Made by a program: the position numbers and the translations under genes. Under the pieces are notes generated by a model. It was not told the DNA's origin, did no database searches, and worked only from the letters and a program-made list of their open reading frames with translations. A DNA stretch of 64,000 bases from Gimesia benthica (GTDB lineage Bacteria; Planctomycetota; Planctomycetia; Planctomycetales; Planctomycetaceae): assembly GCF_009720525.1 (NCBI RefSeq), contig NZ_CP043930.1, positions 5,178,501 to 5,242,500 on the forward strand, given 5' to 3'. Position 1 is the stretch's first letter. The number at the start of each line of letters is the position of its first letter. Below are positions 52,891-62,738 of the stretch, in pieces.

Positions 52891-54246
52891 CTACTTTTGC
52901 GGCGGGAGTTCCAGTTTTTCAAAGCGGAGCTCAATCGGTGCCGCAGTGATCAGGGTGGGTGCCAGGTAAGTAAACTGATCGGGGTGCGCAGTCGCCGGCA
53001 GGCCTGTGAAACGATAGAGCACGCCAATTTTTCCTGTGCTCTCAAGAGTCGTCTGTGAAGAACCTTCGAGCCAGAATTTTTTCCCCTGCGCATCCTCCAG
53101 ATAGGCCCGGTTGTGGTAAATCCAGGTACGATGCGACTCAAATGCAGGCCCGCCATAATCGTAGCTCAGGGCGATGCGTACATTGAGAACCTGACTGTCG
53201 GGCAACTGCTTTCGCTCGACGTCGACGAGTTCGACCGACACGTTGCCCCGTCGACGGACTGCTCCCTGAGAAGAGGAGAGATCGCGAAACGTAATTGGCA
53301 GGGTTTCTGCAGCCAGTTCCATCTCCAGGTTACCATGCACGCGAACCGCCTGTGGATGTTGTCCCCGCTCCAGAATCCACTGCATCGTAAAGTTCAGATT
53401 TTTGCCCCTCTCTCCCAGCGGGAGTTCATATTTTGCGCCGGGATTAAAAGGAGGCAGCCTGGTTTCCGTCGTTCCTGCTGCTTGCAGTCTGCGGGCGGCA
53501 TAACTCAAAAACAGTGGCCGTAAACGGGGCTCGACCTGAATGCGAAATGTAATGCGGAGCAGATCCTGGTTCTCACTCCCTGCCAGAGGACGCGTCTGCA
53601 GGCGATCCGCTGTAATTCGGAAGGGCCCGTCATAACAGACTGCGGGATCAGAGGCGGTCTTGGATTCTGATGAGGCACGCGGTTCGAAGTGGATTTGATC
53701 ACGAGGGCCATTAATCTGATAAGTTACTGGCACCTTGTGAGTTACTTCATCAACGGCTTGCCAGAACGGTGTCGCGATAAAACGAACATCAAGTTGCTGC
53801 TTCAGCTGTGATTCGGATAACCGGGTCCAGTCCAGCTGATTATCCGTCTGTTTCATGATCGTCTGCAGGATCTGTTGTAAAGAATAATGCCCCTGTAGAT
53901 TAACCTGGGAGGCTTTGATTGATTCCCGGGCCGCCTGTTTCTCGATCTGCAGGCGAATCCGTTGCAGCGCCTCGCGAACGGATGGACTGGAGACCAGTTC
54001 GGGAGCCGGGAGCAGGTTCAATACCGGCTTCCCCAATTCAACCAGCGCCAGTTCGGCCCGCTGTCGCACCATCCGCTGATTATCATCCAGCTGGCGAATC
54101 AGTTCTTCTACCTGTTTTCTGTTTGTGGTTTGTTGTTCGCTGGCAGGAGGCTCAGGTGGGGCAGACAGTGTGACAGACGTCAGACTCAATACAGCAAGCA
54201 GGCATAAACCACTCATCTGGAAGTTGGTCGTGCAGGAACGGTACAC
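52891..54246 (-). CDS. Exported hypothetical protein with helical repeat head
   Basis: A 451-residue protein with a signal peptide (SGLCLLAVLSLTSVTLSAPP). After a Pro/Gln linker comes a HEAT-like helical pair (VEELIRQLDDNQRMVRQRAELALVELG), a pattern common in planctomycete secreted proteins. Residues about 120-200 resemble a small secretin/STN-type domain (LQQILQTIMKQTDNQLDWTRL, FWQAVDEVTHK). The last 230 residues are beta-rich. No catalytic motif is seen. Name and function unknown. It is convergent with sufE. Confidence 0.65.
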   Translation of the reverse strand: MYRSCTTNFQMSGLCLLAVLSLTSVTLSAPPEPPASEQQTTNRKQVEELIRQLDDNQRMVRQRAELALVELGKPVLNLLPAPELVSSPSVREALQRIRLQIEKQAARESIKASQVNLQGHYSLQQILQTIMKQTDNQLDWTRLSESQLKQQLDVRFIATPFWQAVDEVTHKVPVTYQINGPRDQIHFEPRASSESKTASDPAVCYDGPFRITADRLQTRPLAGSENQDLLRITFRIQVEPRLRPLFLSYAARRLQAAGTTETRLPPFNPGAKYELPLGERGKNLNFTMQWILERGQHPQAVRVHGNLEMELAAETLPITFRDLSSSQGAVRRRGNVSVELVDVERKQLPDSQVLNVRIALSYDYGGPAFESHRTWIYHNRAYLEDAQGKKFWLEGSSQTTLESTGKIGVLYRFTGLPATAHPDQFTYLAPTLITAAPIELRFEKLELPPQK

Positions 54247-54451
54247 GGGGCTGCTTTCTATATCAGGGCAAGAGTCGAAGAGATCGTAATAATCATAAAC
54301 GCATTAGCTACTCTTCATTGTAACTGTTGGTCGGATGGTGAAAATGCCGGAAATCGAGATTCACCAGAATGAGTATCAGTTAAAACCGGCACCTTCCTTG
54401 CAGTTTGACAGCAAATTTGTACTCAGAGTCGCCGATGTTGATTTTTCGCAG

Positions 54452-54477
54452 CCTGTCCGCCAGACAGGTATTATACT
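54452..54477 (+). promoter_or_regulatory. Palindrome next to a -10-like box upstream of the DUF1570 gene
   Basis: CCTGTC-CGCCA-GACAGG (54452-54468) is a perfect 6-base-arm palindrome. TATACT (54472-54477) follows immediately. The spot about 70 bases before the gene suits a promoter with a repressor site in its spacer. No good -35 box is visible. Confidence 0.3.
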
Positions 54478-54540
54478 TTCAACAGGATGTTACTCATCAC
54501 TCCCCCCCGCCAGCCTGTCGTCTGACTTAAGGCCCGATTA

Positions 54541-55731
54541 ATGTCAACCTGCCTGCAATCATTCCTGTTCTGTCTCAGAGGCGTCAGTCTCTTCTGCCTG
54601 CTGGCAGTGCCTGTCTGCGCCAAACCTCCTTCCTTGATCGAACTAAAGACCGAAGACCAGGTCTTTACAGGAAAATCTCTGATTCATGACCACGACGTGA
54701 GCTGGATGGTCGATCAGACTGGTATGTTGTCAGAAGTTCCTTTGAAAAAAGTGACCTCGTTCCGCAGGGTGGCATCCGAGTTTCAAACGCTTTCTCTTTC
54801 CGAGATGAAAAAACAGCTGCAGGACGAATTCGGACCGTTGTTTGAAGTCACGACGACCCGGCATTACCTGGTGTGTGCCCCCCGCGGTAAAGCACGCGCC
54901 TATGCCAACGTGTTTGAAGAGCTATATCAGTCGTTCAGTCATTACTTCGCTTTGCGTGGCTACCAGGTGAAAACTCCTGAATTCATGATGGTGGCGGTGA
55001 TCTTTCCGGATCAGCAGCAGTTCTTCGAATACTGTCGCAAAGATGGTGTCCGCGCGGGGCAGGGTTTACTGGGTTACTATCACCCTTATACAAACCGGAC
55101 GGCACTGTTCGACCAGAATGCAGCTCCCACAGTCGGAGAACTGGAACAGACGCAGAGCGGCACACAACTCACATATTCCCGGATCTCAAATAGTGGCAAG
55201 AATCTGACTGAGGCACTACGGGATACCATGATCCATGAAGCGACGCATCAGCTTGCCTTCAATACCGGTCTCCATTCGCGGATTGGCGATAATCCACGCT
55301 GGGTTGTAGAAGGCCTGGCGACTACTTTCGAGTCCGATGAACTCCGTTCCCATACGGGAGGCAAATCGGACTCCACTTCCCGCATCAACCGCGATCGGCT
55401 GATCTGGTTCATGAATTATTCTCGCACCCGACGCAAACAGGATTCTCTGCGTTCCTTCATCCGGGAAGATAATTTATTTAAAACTTCGACACTGGATGCG
55501 TACGCCGAATCCTGGGCGCTCACCTTTTTCCTGGTGGAAACACAACCGGCCCGCTATGCACGCTACCTGAAACAGGTTGCCCAGCGCGATCCGCTTAAAC
55601 CCTATACCGCAGATGTCCGGGAACGCGATTTTCAAAAGGCGTTTAAAACGAATCTGCGTTCACTCGAAGTCGACTACCTGAAATTCATGGACCAACTCGC
55701 AGAGAGTCTGGTCAAACAGAGTCGCCCCTGA
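54541..55731 (+). CDS. DUF1570 family exported peptidase-like protein
   Basis: A 396-residue protein of the DUF1570 family, frequent in planctomycetes. Signal peptide about 1-27 (LFCLLAVPVCAK). The N-terminal segment (LIELKTEDQVFTGKSLIHDHDVSWMV) is a short beta domain. The metallopeptidase-like core has HEATH at 232-236 and a glutamate at VVEGLATTFE (E258), the zinc arrangement of gluzincins. LGYYHPYTNRTALFDQN and ESWALTFFLVETQPARYARYL are family stretches. Activity is not established for the family. It stands alone, convergent with the actin-like gene. Confidence 0.88.
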   Translation: MSTCLQSFLFCLRGVSLFCLLAVPVCAKPPSLIELKTEDQVFTGKSLIHDHDVSWMVDQTGMLSEVPLKKVTSFRRVASEFQTLSLSEMKKQLQDEFGPLFEVTTTRHYLVCAPRGKARAYANVFEELYQSFSHYFALRGYQVKTPEFMMVAVIFPDQQQFFEYCRKDGVRAGQGLLGYYHPYTNRTALFDQNAAPTVGELEQTQSGTQLTYSRISNSGKNLTEALRDTMIHEATHQLAFNTGLHSRIGDNPRWVVEGLATTFESDELRSHTGGKSDSTSRINRDRLIWFMNYSRTRRKQDSLRSFIREDNLFKTSTLDAYAESWALTFFLVETQPARYARYLKQVAQRDPLKPYTADVRERDFQKAFKTNLRSLEVDYLKFMDQLAESLVKQSRP

Positions 55732-55743
55732 TTCTCGTCTCAA

Positions 55744-56766
55744 TCAGGCAGCCTGAGCGGAAGATTCTTCTTCCATCGCGGCAATGACCAGCGCACCGCG
55801 GATGATTGCATCAGCGGCATCCGGAATACAGACGACCTGTTGCGCGTCGAACTGGATGTCACGGCTGTTTAAATGCTGAGCCAGTAATTCTCCCAGTCCG
55901 TTAACCGTAGCCAGTTCGCCCAGGTAGATCACGGGTAGTGTGGCCAGCGTGGAAGTGTAAGCCTGAATGGATGCCATCTGGGAAACGAACTGATCCAGCA
56001 GACTGTCGAGCAGGCTGTCGTACCAGCTGGATATGGCAGACGGGCTGGAAAGGTAAGGGCTCAGACTGACTTCCGGGCCGAGACGTTTATCTCGGGCGCC
56101 TGCCAGATCAGAAACCATTTCTCCATCCGGATTCCTGGTCAGCAGCTTGTAGGCATGTGCCAGTTGTTCGTCCATCCATTCACTGCCATACGGGGTCGAC
56201 TGACGCGCCACGACACGGCTTTGATGGATCAGCCCAATCTCGGAGTGCGAGTGTCCCAGGTAAACGACATATCCCGAAAATCGCGAGGCGGCTGGTAGCG
56301 AAGACAACCCTGCAGCCAGGGTGATCGTCGTAGCGAATGGTTTGTAACCCTGCAGGGCGATTAACTGAGACACCAGTTTTGATAACGCTGATGTAGATGT
56401 CGATCCCGGCGTAATGAAGGCACAGTGCTCCCCGGTTGTCCGAGACCGCGGCAGTACTGACTGAATCAGCGTAGAGAGTAATTGACGATGAACGGGGTCG
56501 TTCAGCACCAGTTCCCCCTGTTCGATCAGAGGCAGCAGCTCAAGATTGGAGAAACGAGAGATCTTTCCCGCCTGTTCCCCGGGAATAATCAATGTCCCTT
56601 CTGAAAACAGGAACGGTACGGACAGACGTTGCAGCAACTGGCGGTTCTCGTTGGTATCATCCATGACAGCATAAGCCGTATCGATGGAACGCCGCGTCAG
56701 CTTAAACTGTTCATTGTTTTGTAAGGTTCGCAGGCAGATCGAGCCTGTCAGTAAGGCACTACTCAT
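55744..56766 (-). CDS. Strongly diverged actin/MreB-fold protein
   Basis: A 340-residue protein I read as an actin/MreB/Hsp70-like fold from residual motif order. A segment with the phosphate-2 motif place is FSGYVVYLGHSHSEIGLIHQSRVVARQSTPYGSEWMDEQL (165-201), which follows the MreB layout (...DIGGGTTEVAVIS...GG...DEAI). A second is VIYLGELATVNGLGELLAQHLN (279-300), the adenosine-motif place. Preceding it, FITPGSTSTSALSKLV and TLAAGLSS match MreB phosphate-side helices. The catalytic Asp of phosphate-2 is replaced by Tyr and the N-terminal DxGT is not visible, so nucleotide hydrolysis is doubtful. It starts within the end of the SLBB-like membrane protein gene (4-base overlap), implying a pair. 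Confidence 0.55.
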   Translation of the reverse strand: MSSALLTGSICLRTLQNNEQFKLTRRSIDTAYAVMDDTNENRQLLQRLSVPFLFSEGTLIIPGEQAGKISRFSNLELLPLIEQGELVLNDPVHRQLLSTLIQSVLPRSRTTGEHCAFITPGSTSTSALSKLVSQLIALQGYKPFATTITLAAGLSSLPAASRFSGYVVYLGHSHSEIGLIHQSRVVARQSTPYGSEWMDEQLAHAYKLLTRNPDGEMVSDLAGARDKRLGPEVSLSPYLSSPSAISSWYDSLLDSLLDQFVSQMASIQAYTSTLATLPVIYLGELATVNGLGELLAQHLNSRDIQFDAQQVVCIPDAADAIIRGALVIAAMEEESSAQAA

Positions 56767-58595
56767 TTGGGCATGACTCCCTGTACGGCCTGAAGAACCC
56801 GATCAAGAATACTGCTTTGTTCTGTTTTCTTTTCTGAACCTGCTGGAGTTTTTCCTGGGGCACCTGTATGAGGTCGAGGTGGTGCCGCAGGAACTTCGTT
56901 GTCTTTGGTATTCCCGGGATGAGAACGATCAAAGCGGAAAGTCGGTGCTTTCAGTTTTTTCTCATCTGGATTTCGCACTGGATCCGGCACCGGTGGTGGA
57001 GATGCGTCGTGGCCTGATGCCACTTTCGTATCCGGAGTCTTCTGTTTCAGGAAATGCGGACCTTTGAGAGCTTCGGCCTGATCGATGCGTCCTTTTTTAC
57101 TTTGATGACGTCCGTAGATGAATGTCTGTGTCGGAATCTGAGGCGTTTCATCAATCACGGGAATCTGCTTCTCCAGGATCTGCTCCAGCAATGACTTTTC
57201 GGGCAGGGGAGGCAGTTCGTCCCAGCTGGTGATGATCGCCGCCGGTTCCGATGATATCTGTTCCTTTACTTCCTGTTTCACAGATACCTGTGCTTCTTCG
57301 AAAACTTCTAAATCGAGCTCAGGCTGCTCTGCCTGTTCCTGAGGGAAGACCGGTTTCTTTCGCAGGTATTTCCAGAGAGCGAATGCGACTCCAGCCAGTA
57401 GCAGAAACCCGGTTCCCGGCGGCCAGAAGCCAGCTTCTTCTTCATCATATTCGATTTCCGATTTCGGATGCTCATCGTCGAGCAAAGTCTGTACGTCATC
57501 TTTCGGGGCTTCAGGAGCCCGGCCCAGGTCCAGATCGGGAACGGAAGAGCCAGCAGACTTCTGCTCAGCCCCATCAGCATGATGATGTTCGGAGTGAGAC
57601 TCTTCTTTCTCTGAAGTAGCCCCCAGAGGATTCGGGATCGCAGCCAAAGTCGCTGAAGTCTGTTGCAACAGTGGACCATTGAGCTGCAGCGGTTTCTGTT
57701 CGGGTTCTTCAGCCTTCTGCTCTTGAGTAGGAATCTCCAGTTCCGGATGCGTAACCTGACGCGGATCAATGGAAGCTTCCTGATCCAGAGGAGTCGCGTT
57801 ACGGAAACGTGAATCGTTGGCAGAGATCGAACTCGGAGCAGATGTCTGCCGATGGAGACGAGCCCCGGCGGCAGCAGAATTTTGTAAAGGTCGCGGCGTC
57901 GGTAATGAGCGGGGGACCAGCGAAAGATTCATCGCTTGTGGTGTACCCAGAACCAGTACCGTACCCGATTCGAAGCGGGTGGTCAGCTTTCTGGTTTTGA
58001 ATTGCGCTTGGGCCCGACGACGTTCGGGGGGAATAATTTTGATGGATTCTGACATCGTTGCATACTGTTCGACCGGCTGTCGCAGGCAACGCAAGATGCT
58101 GGCCAGATCAGCGATTTCGGCAGGGACCCCAAATACAATCGGGTAGTCGCGTAAATTCAGAATGGCAATCTGAACCAGGCCTCGTGATGCCGATGATTGT
58201 GACGTTCCTGAAACCGTGTTGTCTTCGAGCAGATTTGCAGATGATTTCACGGCGATCAACACATCACCCTGCATCAGGGGCAGATCCATTTCTGGTGAAT
58301 AGAAGATTTCCTGGCTGATGCGGCCGCCACGAACGACGCGAATTAATCCTGAAGCCTGGGGTGTCATTCCCCCTGCACCGGAAATGACAGCGTTCATGTT
58401 CAGTTCAGAGCGGTTGACTTCATAGGCAGCACACTGGTTGAATTCACCCAACAGTCCGATCACGGCCTTCCGCTGCGCGGGGGACTCGGTCAATTCCAGA
58501 TTACGAAAGACGGTCTGCGCACGAGTGACGTTGCAGGCTCCTGATAGCAGAGCGAGCATCAAAGCTGCGAACCAAACCTTGTGCCAGCGGTACAT
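56763..58595 (-). CDS. SLBB-like bitopic membrane protein, partner of the actin-like gene
   Basis: A 610-residue protein. The ATG at 58595 is chosen: AAGGA sits seven bases upstream and a hydrophobic signal (VWFAALMLALLSGACNVTRAQ) follows; the frame to 58691 adds 32 unsupported residues. Residues about 70-120 and 138-216 look like SLBB units of the polysaccharide-export kind (GLIRVVRGGRISQEIF, PLMQGDVLIAVKSS, GLVQIAILNLRDYPIVFGVP). A long Pro/Gln/Glu-rich disordered stretch then leads to a transmembrane helix (about 395-409, GFLLLAGVAFALWKYLRKK) and a cytoplasmic tail rich in Pro/Lys/Glu. The order fits an envelope-spanning protein whose tail could bind the actin-like partner. No family name is established. 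Confidence 0.6.
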   Translation of the reverse strand: MYRWHKVWFAALMLALLSGACNVTRAQTVFRNLELTESPAQRKAVIGLLGEFNQCAAYEVNRSELNMNAVISGAGGMTPQASGLIRVVRGGRISQEIFYSPEMDLPLMQGDVLIAVKSSANLLEDNTVSGTSQSSASRGLVQIAILNLRDYPIVFGVPAEIADLASILRCLRQPVEQYATMSESIKIIPPERRRAQAQFKTRKLTTRFESGTVLVLGTPQAMNLSLVPRSLPTPRPLQNSAAAGARLHRQTSAPSSISANDSRFRNATPLDQEASIDPRQVTHPELEIPTQEQKAEEPEQKPLQLNGPLLQQTSATLAAIPNPLGATSEKEESHSEHHHADGAEQKSAGSSVPDLDLGRAPEAPKDDVQTLLDDEHPKSEIEYDEEEAGFWPPGTGFLLLAGVAFALWKYLRKKPVFPQEQAEQPELDLEVFEEAQVSVKQEVKEQISSEPAAIITSWDELPPLPEKSLLEQILEKQIPVIDETPQIPTQTFIYGRHQSKKGRIDQAEALKGPHFLKQKTPDTKVASGHDASPPPVPDPVRNPDEKKLKAPTFRFDRSHPGNTKDNEVPAAPPRPHTGAPGKTPAGSEKKTEQSSILDRVLQAVQGVMPK

Positions 58596-58987
58596 CCGGC
58601 GATCCTTACTGTCAGTGGGAGAGTCAGACGATACGGCAATGAAATGCGTAGAGAGAGCCATACAATCATTAAAATCGGCATAAACTAACATGCGCCATCA
58701 GTCAAAATCTTGTTTTCCGGGGAAAACCACCAGATCAGAGGTCCTTGATGAATTCAATTAAGTGTTAATTTATCAGTCACTTGAATCGATTCCCTGGATT
58801 AGGGATCACGACCTGTGATCTCAAAATGCCACCAATTTCGTGATGGCTATTGATTCCAAGTCAAATCTGATATTGCTAGGATGAACCCGTGAGGAAAACG
58901 AAATTCAGATCCCTGGTTCCTGATTTCGGACTTTGTGCTCATTCACGCTCTTTTCCAGGGTCTTGCTGATTTGATGGGACCAGTCTG
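58596..58987. other. Divergent spacer between the SLBB/actin-like pair and the DtxR gene
   Basis: No gene is seen. GATCAC-GACCT-GTGATC (58804-58820) is a perfect 6-base-arm palindrome in the middle, possibly an operator for the DtxR-family gene or the divergent pair. Also AAGTG/CACTT at 58762-58782. Confidence 0.35.
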
Positions 58988-59671
58988 TTGGTGAACGCAA
59001 CTAGTTTAACAGTCGAGAATTATCTAAAAGCGATCCTGCAGATCAGTCTCCAGTCCGGTTCGGAATGGATCAGCACCGGAGAACTGGCCCGCTACATGGA
59101 CGTTGCTCCCGGAACCGTCACCAGCATGCTCAAAACTCTCAAGCAGTCTAAGCTGGTGGAATATCGACCCTACGAAGGCGCCAGCCTGACTGAGGCCGGT
59201 AAGCATTCCGCGATTCGCGTCCTCAGACGACACCGTCTGATCGAACTGTTCCTGTTTCAGACATTGAAGCTGACCTGGGATCAGATCCATGCGGAAGCCG
59301 AAAACATGGAGCACGCGGTCAGCGATTTTCTCGTGGACCATATCGACGAATATCTGGGCTTCCCGGAAGCCGATCCGCACGGCGATCCTATTCCGTCGAT
59401 CGACGGTCGGATGCGGCGGGCCTATCCGAACCTGACCACCCTCGCGGCGTGTCAACCTGGTACACACGTCAAGATCGTTCAGGTCACCGATCAGGAAACT
59501 GAGTTTTTACGTTTTCTCTCCCGCTCCGGGTTACAGCTCGGATCGCAGGGAGTCGTCAAAGAGAAAAACAGCGAGGCAGGAATTGTTGTCTCGGAATGGA
59601 ACGGACAGACGCTCTCCATGGGAGTCCATGTTGCTGAGAACGTCAAAGTTGTTCCTGTGGAAGCAGCTTAA
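58988..59671 (+). CDS. DtxR-family metal-dependent regulator with C-terminal SH3/FeoA domain
   Basis: A 227-residue regulator. The winged helix includes ISTGELARYMDVAPGTVTSMLKTLKQSKLVEY. Metal-site candidates after it are H82 (RRHRLIE), E86, H101, E105, E108 and H109 (HAEAENMEHAVSD). The first DtxR/MntR ligand position is asparagine (N11 in VENYLKAI) and the next is lysine (K14), unlike the MntR at 40055, so metal specificity is unclear. A C-terminal FeoA/SH3-like domain (about 150-225) makes it the longer IdeR-like form. The start is TTG at 58988 or GTG at 58991. It lies 92 bases before purB. Confidence 0.88.
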   Translation: MVNATSLTVENYLKAILQISLQSGSEWISTGELARYMDVAPGTVTSMLKTLKQSKLVEYRPYEGASLTEAGKHSAIRVLRRHRLIELFLFQTLKLTWDQIHAEAENMEHAVSDFLVDHIDEYLGFPEADPHGDPIPSIDGRMRRAYPNLTTLAACQPGTHVKIVQVTDQETEFLRFLSRSGLQLGSQGVVKEKNSEAGIVVSEWNGQTLSMGVHVAENVKVVPVEAA

Positions 59672-59763
59672 TTGGAATCAGGCTGCTGGTGCTAACAGAA
59701 ACTGAGTGAACGACTGGCTGACACAGTTCAGGCCGGTTCACACTGCTGAAGAAAGAGAAGAAA

Positions 59764-61194
59764 TTGAGTCACCTTACCTACGAAAACCCTTTAATCAGTC
59801 GTTACGCTTCGAAGGAAATGAGTCAAATCTGGTCGGCTCAGAAAAAGCACTCCACCTGGCGACGTCTGTGGGTGGCCTTGGCAGAATCACAACACGAAAT
59901 GGGACTGCCCGTCACCCGGGAACAGGTCGAATCTCTGAGAGCAGCCGTCGATGACATCGATTTCGAACTGGCAGCGAAAGCAGAAAAAGATCTGCGACAC
60001 GATGTAATGGCGCACGTGCATACCTACGGCGAACGCTGTCCGGATGCCAAAGCGATTATTCACCTGGGAGCAACCAGCTGTTTCGTCACCGATAACAGCG
60101 AACTGGTAATGATTCGCGAAAGTCTGGAGCAGGTTCGCAAACGGCTCGTCGCTGTTATCGATCAACTGGCAAAGTTTGCCGTCGAATATCGTGACTTGCC
60201 CTGCCTCGGGTTTACCCACCTTCAACCTGCCCAGCCGACGACCGTTGGTAAACGGGCAACGCTGTGGTGCTACGATCTGATTCTGGATCTGGAAGAGATT
60301 GAATACCGAATCGAAAAACTCCGTTTCCGGGGTGTGAAGGGAACAACGGGTACCCAGGCAACATTCCTGCAACTCTTCAAAGGTGATCATGCGAAAGTCG
60401 ACGAACTCGATCGCCGCGTCACAGACAAGTTGGGCTTCAAAGATCGCTACGCAGTCACCGGGCAGACCTATTCACGAAAAGTCGATGCCCAGGTACTCAG
60501 TGCCCTCAGTGGCATTGGTCAGTCGGCGCACAAGGCGGGCAATGATGTACGTATTCTGCAGAACCGCAAAGAACTGGAAGAGCCGTTTGAGAAGAATCAG
60601 ATTGGTTCATCTGCAATGGCTTACAAACGCAACCCCATGCGTTCCGAACGGATGTGTTCGCTGGCTCGTTTCGCGATCAGCCTGACTGCGAATGCCGAAG
60701 ATACCGCAGCCACCCAGTGGATGGAGCGGACACTGGATGACAGTGCCAACCGTCGATTGTCGCTGCCGCAATCTTTTCTGGCCATTGATGCAGTGCTGAT
60801 TCTGTATCGCAACATTGTCGATGGTATGGTCGTCTATCCAAAGGTGATTGAGAAACACCTCAATGAGGAACTTCCCTTCATGGCGACTGAAGAGTTCCTG
60901 ATGGCAGGCGTCGAAGCGGGCGGAGATCGCCAGGATCTTCACGAACGGATCCGCGTGCATAGTCAGGCTGCCGGAGCGGAAGTGAAAGTGCGTGGCGGTC
61001 AAAATGATCTGATCGAACGCCTGCAGAAAGATCCGGCCTTCGCCGGCTGTGATCTGGCTAGTGCCCTGGATTCCCGAAAATACATTGGCCGGGCTCCGGA
61101 GCAGGTTGATGCCTTTGTTACGGAAATCGTGGATCCGGTGAGGCAGCGATATCAGGCCGACCTCGATCAGTCAGTTGAGGATCTCAAGGTCTGA
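59764..61194 (+). CDS. purB: Adenylosuccinate lyase, TTG start
   Basis: A 476-residue fumarase/aspartase-superfamily enzyme of purine synthesis that cleaves fumarate from SAICAR and adenylosuccinate. The start is a TTG after an AAGAGAAG ribosome site; the protein then reads [19 protein letters not shown], the family N-terminus. Conserved regions are [30 protein letters not shown] and the mobile catalytic loop [15 protein letters not shown]. It is of the longer eukaryote-like PurB type. It follows the DtxR-family gene but the link is likely positional only. Confidence 0.95.
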   Translation: MSHLTYENPLISRYASKEMSQIWSAQKKHSTWRRLWVALAESQHEMGLPVTREQVESLRAAVDDIDFELAAKAEKDLRHDVMAHVHTYGERCPDAKAIIHLGATSCFVTDNSELVMIRESLEQVRKRLVAVIDQLAKFAVEYRDLPCLGFTHLQPAQPTTVGKRATLWCYDLILDLEEIEYRIEKLRFRGVKGTTGTQATFLQLFKGDHAKVDELDRRVTDKLGFKDRYAVTGQTYSRKVDAQVLSALSGIGQSAHKAGNDVRILQNRKELEEPFEKNQIGSSAMAYKRNPMRSERMCSLARFAISLTANAEDTAATQWMERTLDDSANRRLSLPQSFLAIDAVLILYRNIVDGMVVYPKVIEKHLNEELPFMATEEFLMAGVEAGGDRQDLHERIRVHSQAAGAEVKVRGGQNDLIERLQKDPAFAGCDLASALDSRKYIGRAPEQVDAFVTEIVDPVRQRYQADLDQSVEDLKV

Positions 61195-61234
61195 AACTCT
61201 CCTGATTCCACTTTGTTCCCTGTGAAAATAAAGA

Positions 61235-61260
61235 CGCCCCGATGGAAGACCATCGGGGCG
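61235..61260 (-). terminator. Intrinsic terminator after the third DUF1501 gene
   Basis: CGCCCCGATGG (61235-61245) pairs perfectly with CCATCGGGGCG (61250-61260) around AAGA. Reading the minus strand it is followed by TCTTTATTTT, so it terminates the DUF1501 operon (stop at 61286) and may also stop purB read-through. Confidence 0.85.
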
Positions 61261-61285
61261 CCTCAGGGACTATAGTAGTGCCTTG

Positions 61286-62734
61286 CTACGTCAGTACTTC
61301 TTTAATGACGCGTGCTTCTTCGACACCAGTGAGTTTGGTGTCCAGGCCCTGGAATTCAACGCTGAAGCGCTTGTGATCAATTCCTAAGAGATGCAGCATG
61401 GTTGCATGCAGATCACGCACGTGTACTATGTTTTCAACGGAATTATAGCCTAGTTCGTCTGTATTACCATAAGAAATTCCACCTCTTATCCCTCCACCGG
61501 CCATCCACATGGAAAAACCTTTTATGTGATGGTCACGGCCGGCGCCTCCCTTGCCCTGGAACATGGGCGTTCTGCCAAATTCCCCTCCCCAGATCACGAG
61601 GGTTTCATCCAGCATCCCACGTGATTTGAGATCGTTGATCAGAGCCCACGTTGGTTTATCGGTCAGACCACAGCAGGTATTCATGTAGCGGACCAGGTCA
61701 CCGTGATGATCCCAGCCACGATGATAGAGGTGAATGAAACGGGAACCCCGCTCCGCCAGTCGTCGAGCCAGCAGACAGTTTGTGGCATAGGTGCCCGAAC
61801 CCGCTTCGGCTCCGTACATTTCCAGAGTCTCTTTTGATTCGTCAGACAGATCCATCAAATCCGGAACGGACGTCTGCATCCGAAACGCCATCTCGTAAGC
61901 GGCGATGCGGGTATCGATTTCCGGATTGGAAACACTTTGGTTCCGGAAACGATCCAGTTTTCGGACGGCGTCGATCAGTTCTTTCTGCTGGGGATCAGTA
62001 ATCCCTGCAGGGTTTTTGAGATAGTTCACCGGATCGCCGGTCGAATTGAACTGAACTCCCTGATACCGACTGGGAAGAAAGCCGGTTCCCCACTGTCGCG
62101 AAGCAATCGGTTGTGGATTACGTCCGCCGACACTGGTCAATACCACGAAGCCGGGAAGTTCTTCGGTCTCACTTCCCAGTCCATAAGTGACCCAGGAACC
62201 CATTGACGGTCGACCGCTGATCGCCGTGCCTGTGTTCATGAAGGTGTGCGCGGGATCGTGATTGATCTGCTCAGTGACCATCGAACGCACGATGCAGATA
62301 TCATCAGCGATTTTGGCAGTCCAGGGGAGAAAGTCGCTGATCTCCTGGCCGTTCTCGCCGTACTTGCGAAACTTGGTCAGTGGTCCCTGGCACTTGAGAT
62401 CGCGACCCTGCAGCTGGGCAATGGGTTGTCCTTTGGTATAACTTTCCGGAAAAGGCTTCCCATCCATTTCCGCCAGCTTGGGTTTGTAATCGAAGGTCTC
62501 CAGATGAGTCGGTCCCCCCGCCATGCAGAGAAAGATCACCCGTTTCGCTTTGGGGGCGAAGTGCGGCAGACCGGGTAGGCCATCACTGGCCGTTGTCACC
62601 GTTTTCGATTTCGCTACAGCCAGACTATCGCGGGTGAGCAGCGATCCCAGTGCCGCCGATCCCAGCCCAACGCCGGAACGGGAGAGAAAGGTACGCCGAT
62701 TCAAATGTGTCTGTAATTGATTGAAGTCGAACAT
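61286..62734 (-). CDS. DUF1501 protein, third copy
   Basis: A 482-residue DUF1501 protein. Twin-arginine-like start (NRRTFLSRSGVGLGSAALGSLL). Family stretches are VIFLCMAGGPTHLETFDYKPKLAEMDGKP (near 67-95), LVIWGGEFGRTPMFQGKGGAGRDHHIKGFSMWMAGGGIRGG and DELGYNSVENIVHVRDLHATMLHLLG. It forms the second PSD1-DUF1501 pair in the window, with four bases between the two genes. Confidence 0.93.
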   Translation of the reverse strand: MFDFNQLQTHLNRRTFLSRSGVGLGSAALGSLLTRDSLAVAKSKTVTTASDGLPGLPHFAPKAKRVIFLCMAGGPTHLETFDYKPKLAEMDGKPFPESYTKGQPIAQLQGRDLKCQGPLTKFRKYGENGQEISDFLPWTAKIADDICIVRSMVTEQINHDPAHTFMNTGTAISGRPSMGSWVTYGLGSETEELPGFVVLTSVGGRNPQPIASRQWGTGFLPSRYQGVQFNSTGDPVNYLKNPAGITDPQQKELIDAVRKLDRFRNQSVSNPEIDTRIAAYEMAFRMQTSVPDLMDLSDESKETLEMYGAEAGSGTYATNCLLARRLAERGSRFIHLYHRGWDHHGDLVRYMNTCCGLTDKPTWALINDLKSRGMLDETLVIWGGEFGRTPMFQGKGGAGRDHHIKGFSMWMAGGGIRGGISYGNTDELGYNSVENIVHVRDLHATMLHLLGIDHKRFSVEFQGLDTKLTGVEEARVIKEVLT

Positions 62735-62738
62735 CTTC

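Noticed and set aside
54335-54541. 68-codon frame upstream of the DUF1570 gene
   Set aside because: No ribosome site, signal or domain. It covers the likely promoter and ends at the next gene's start.
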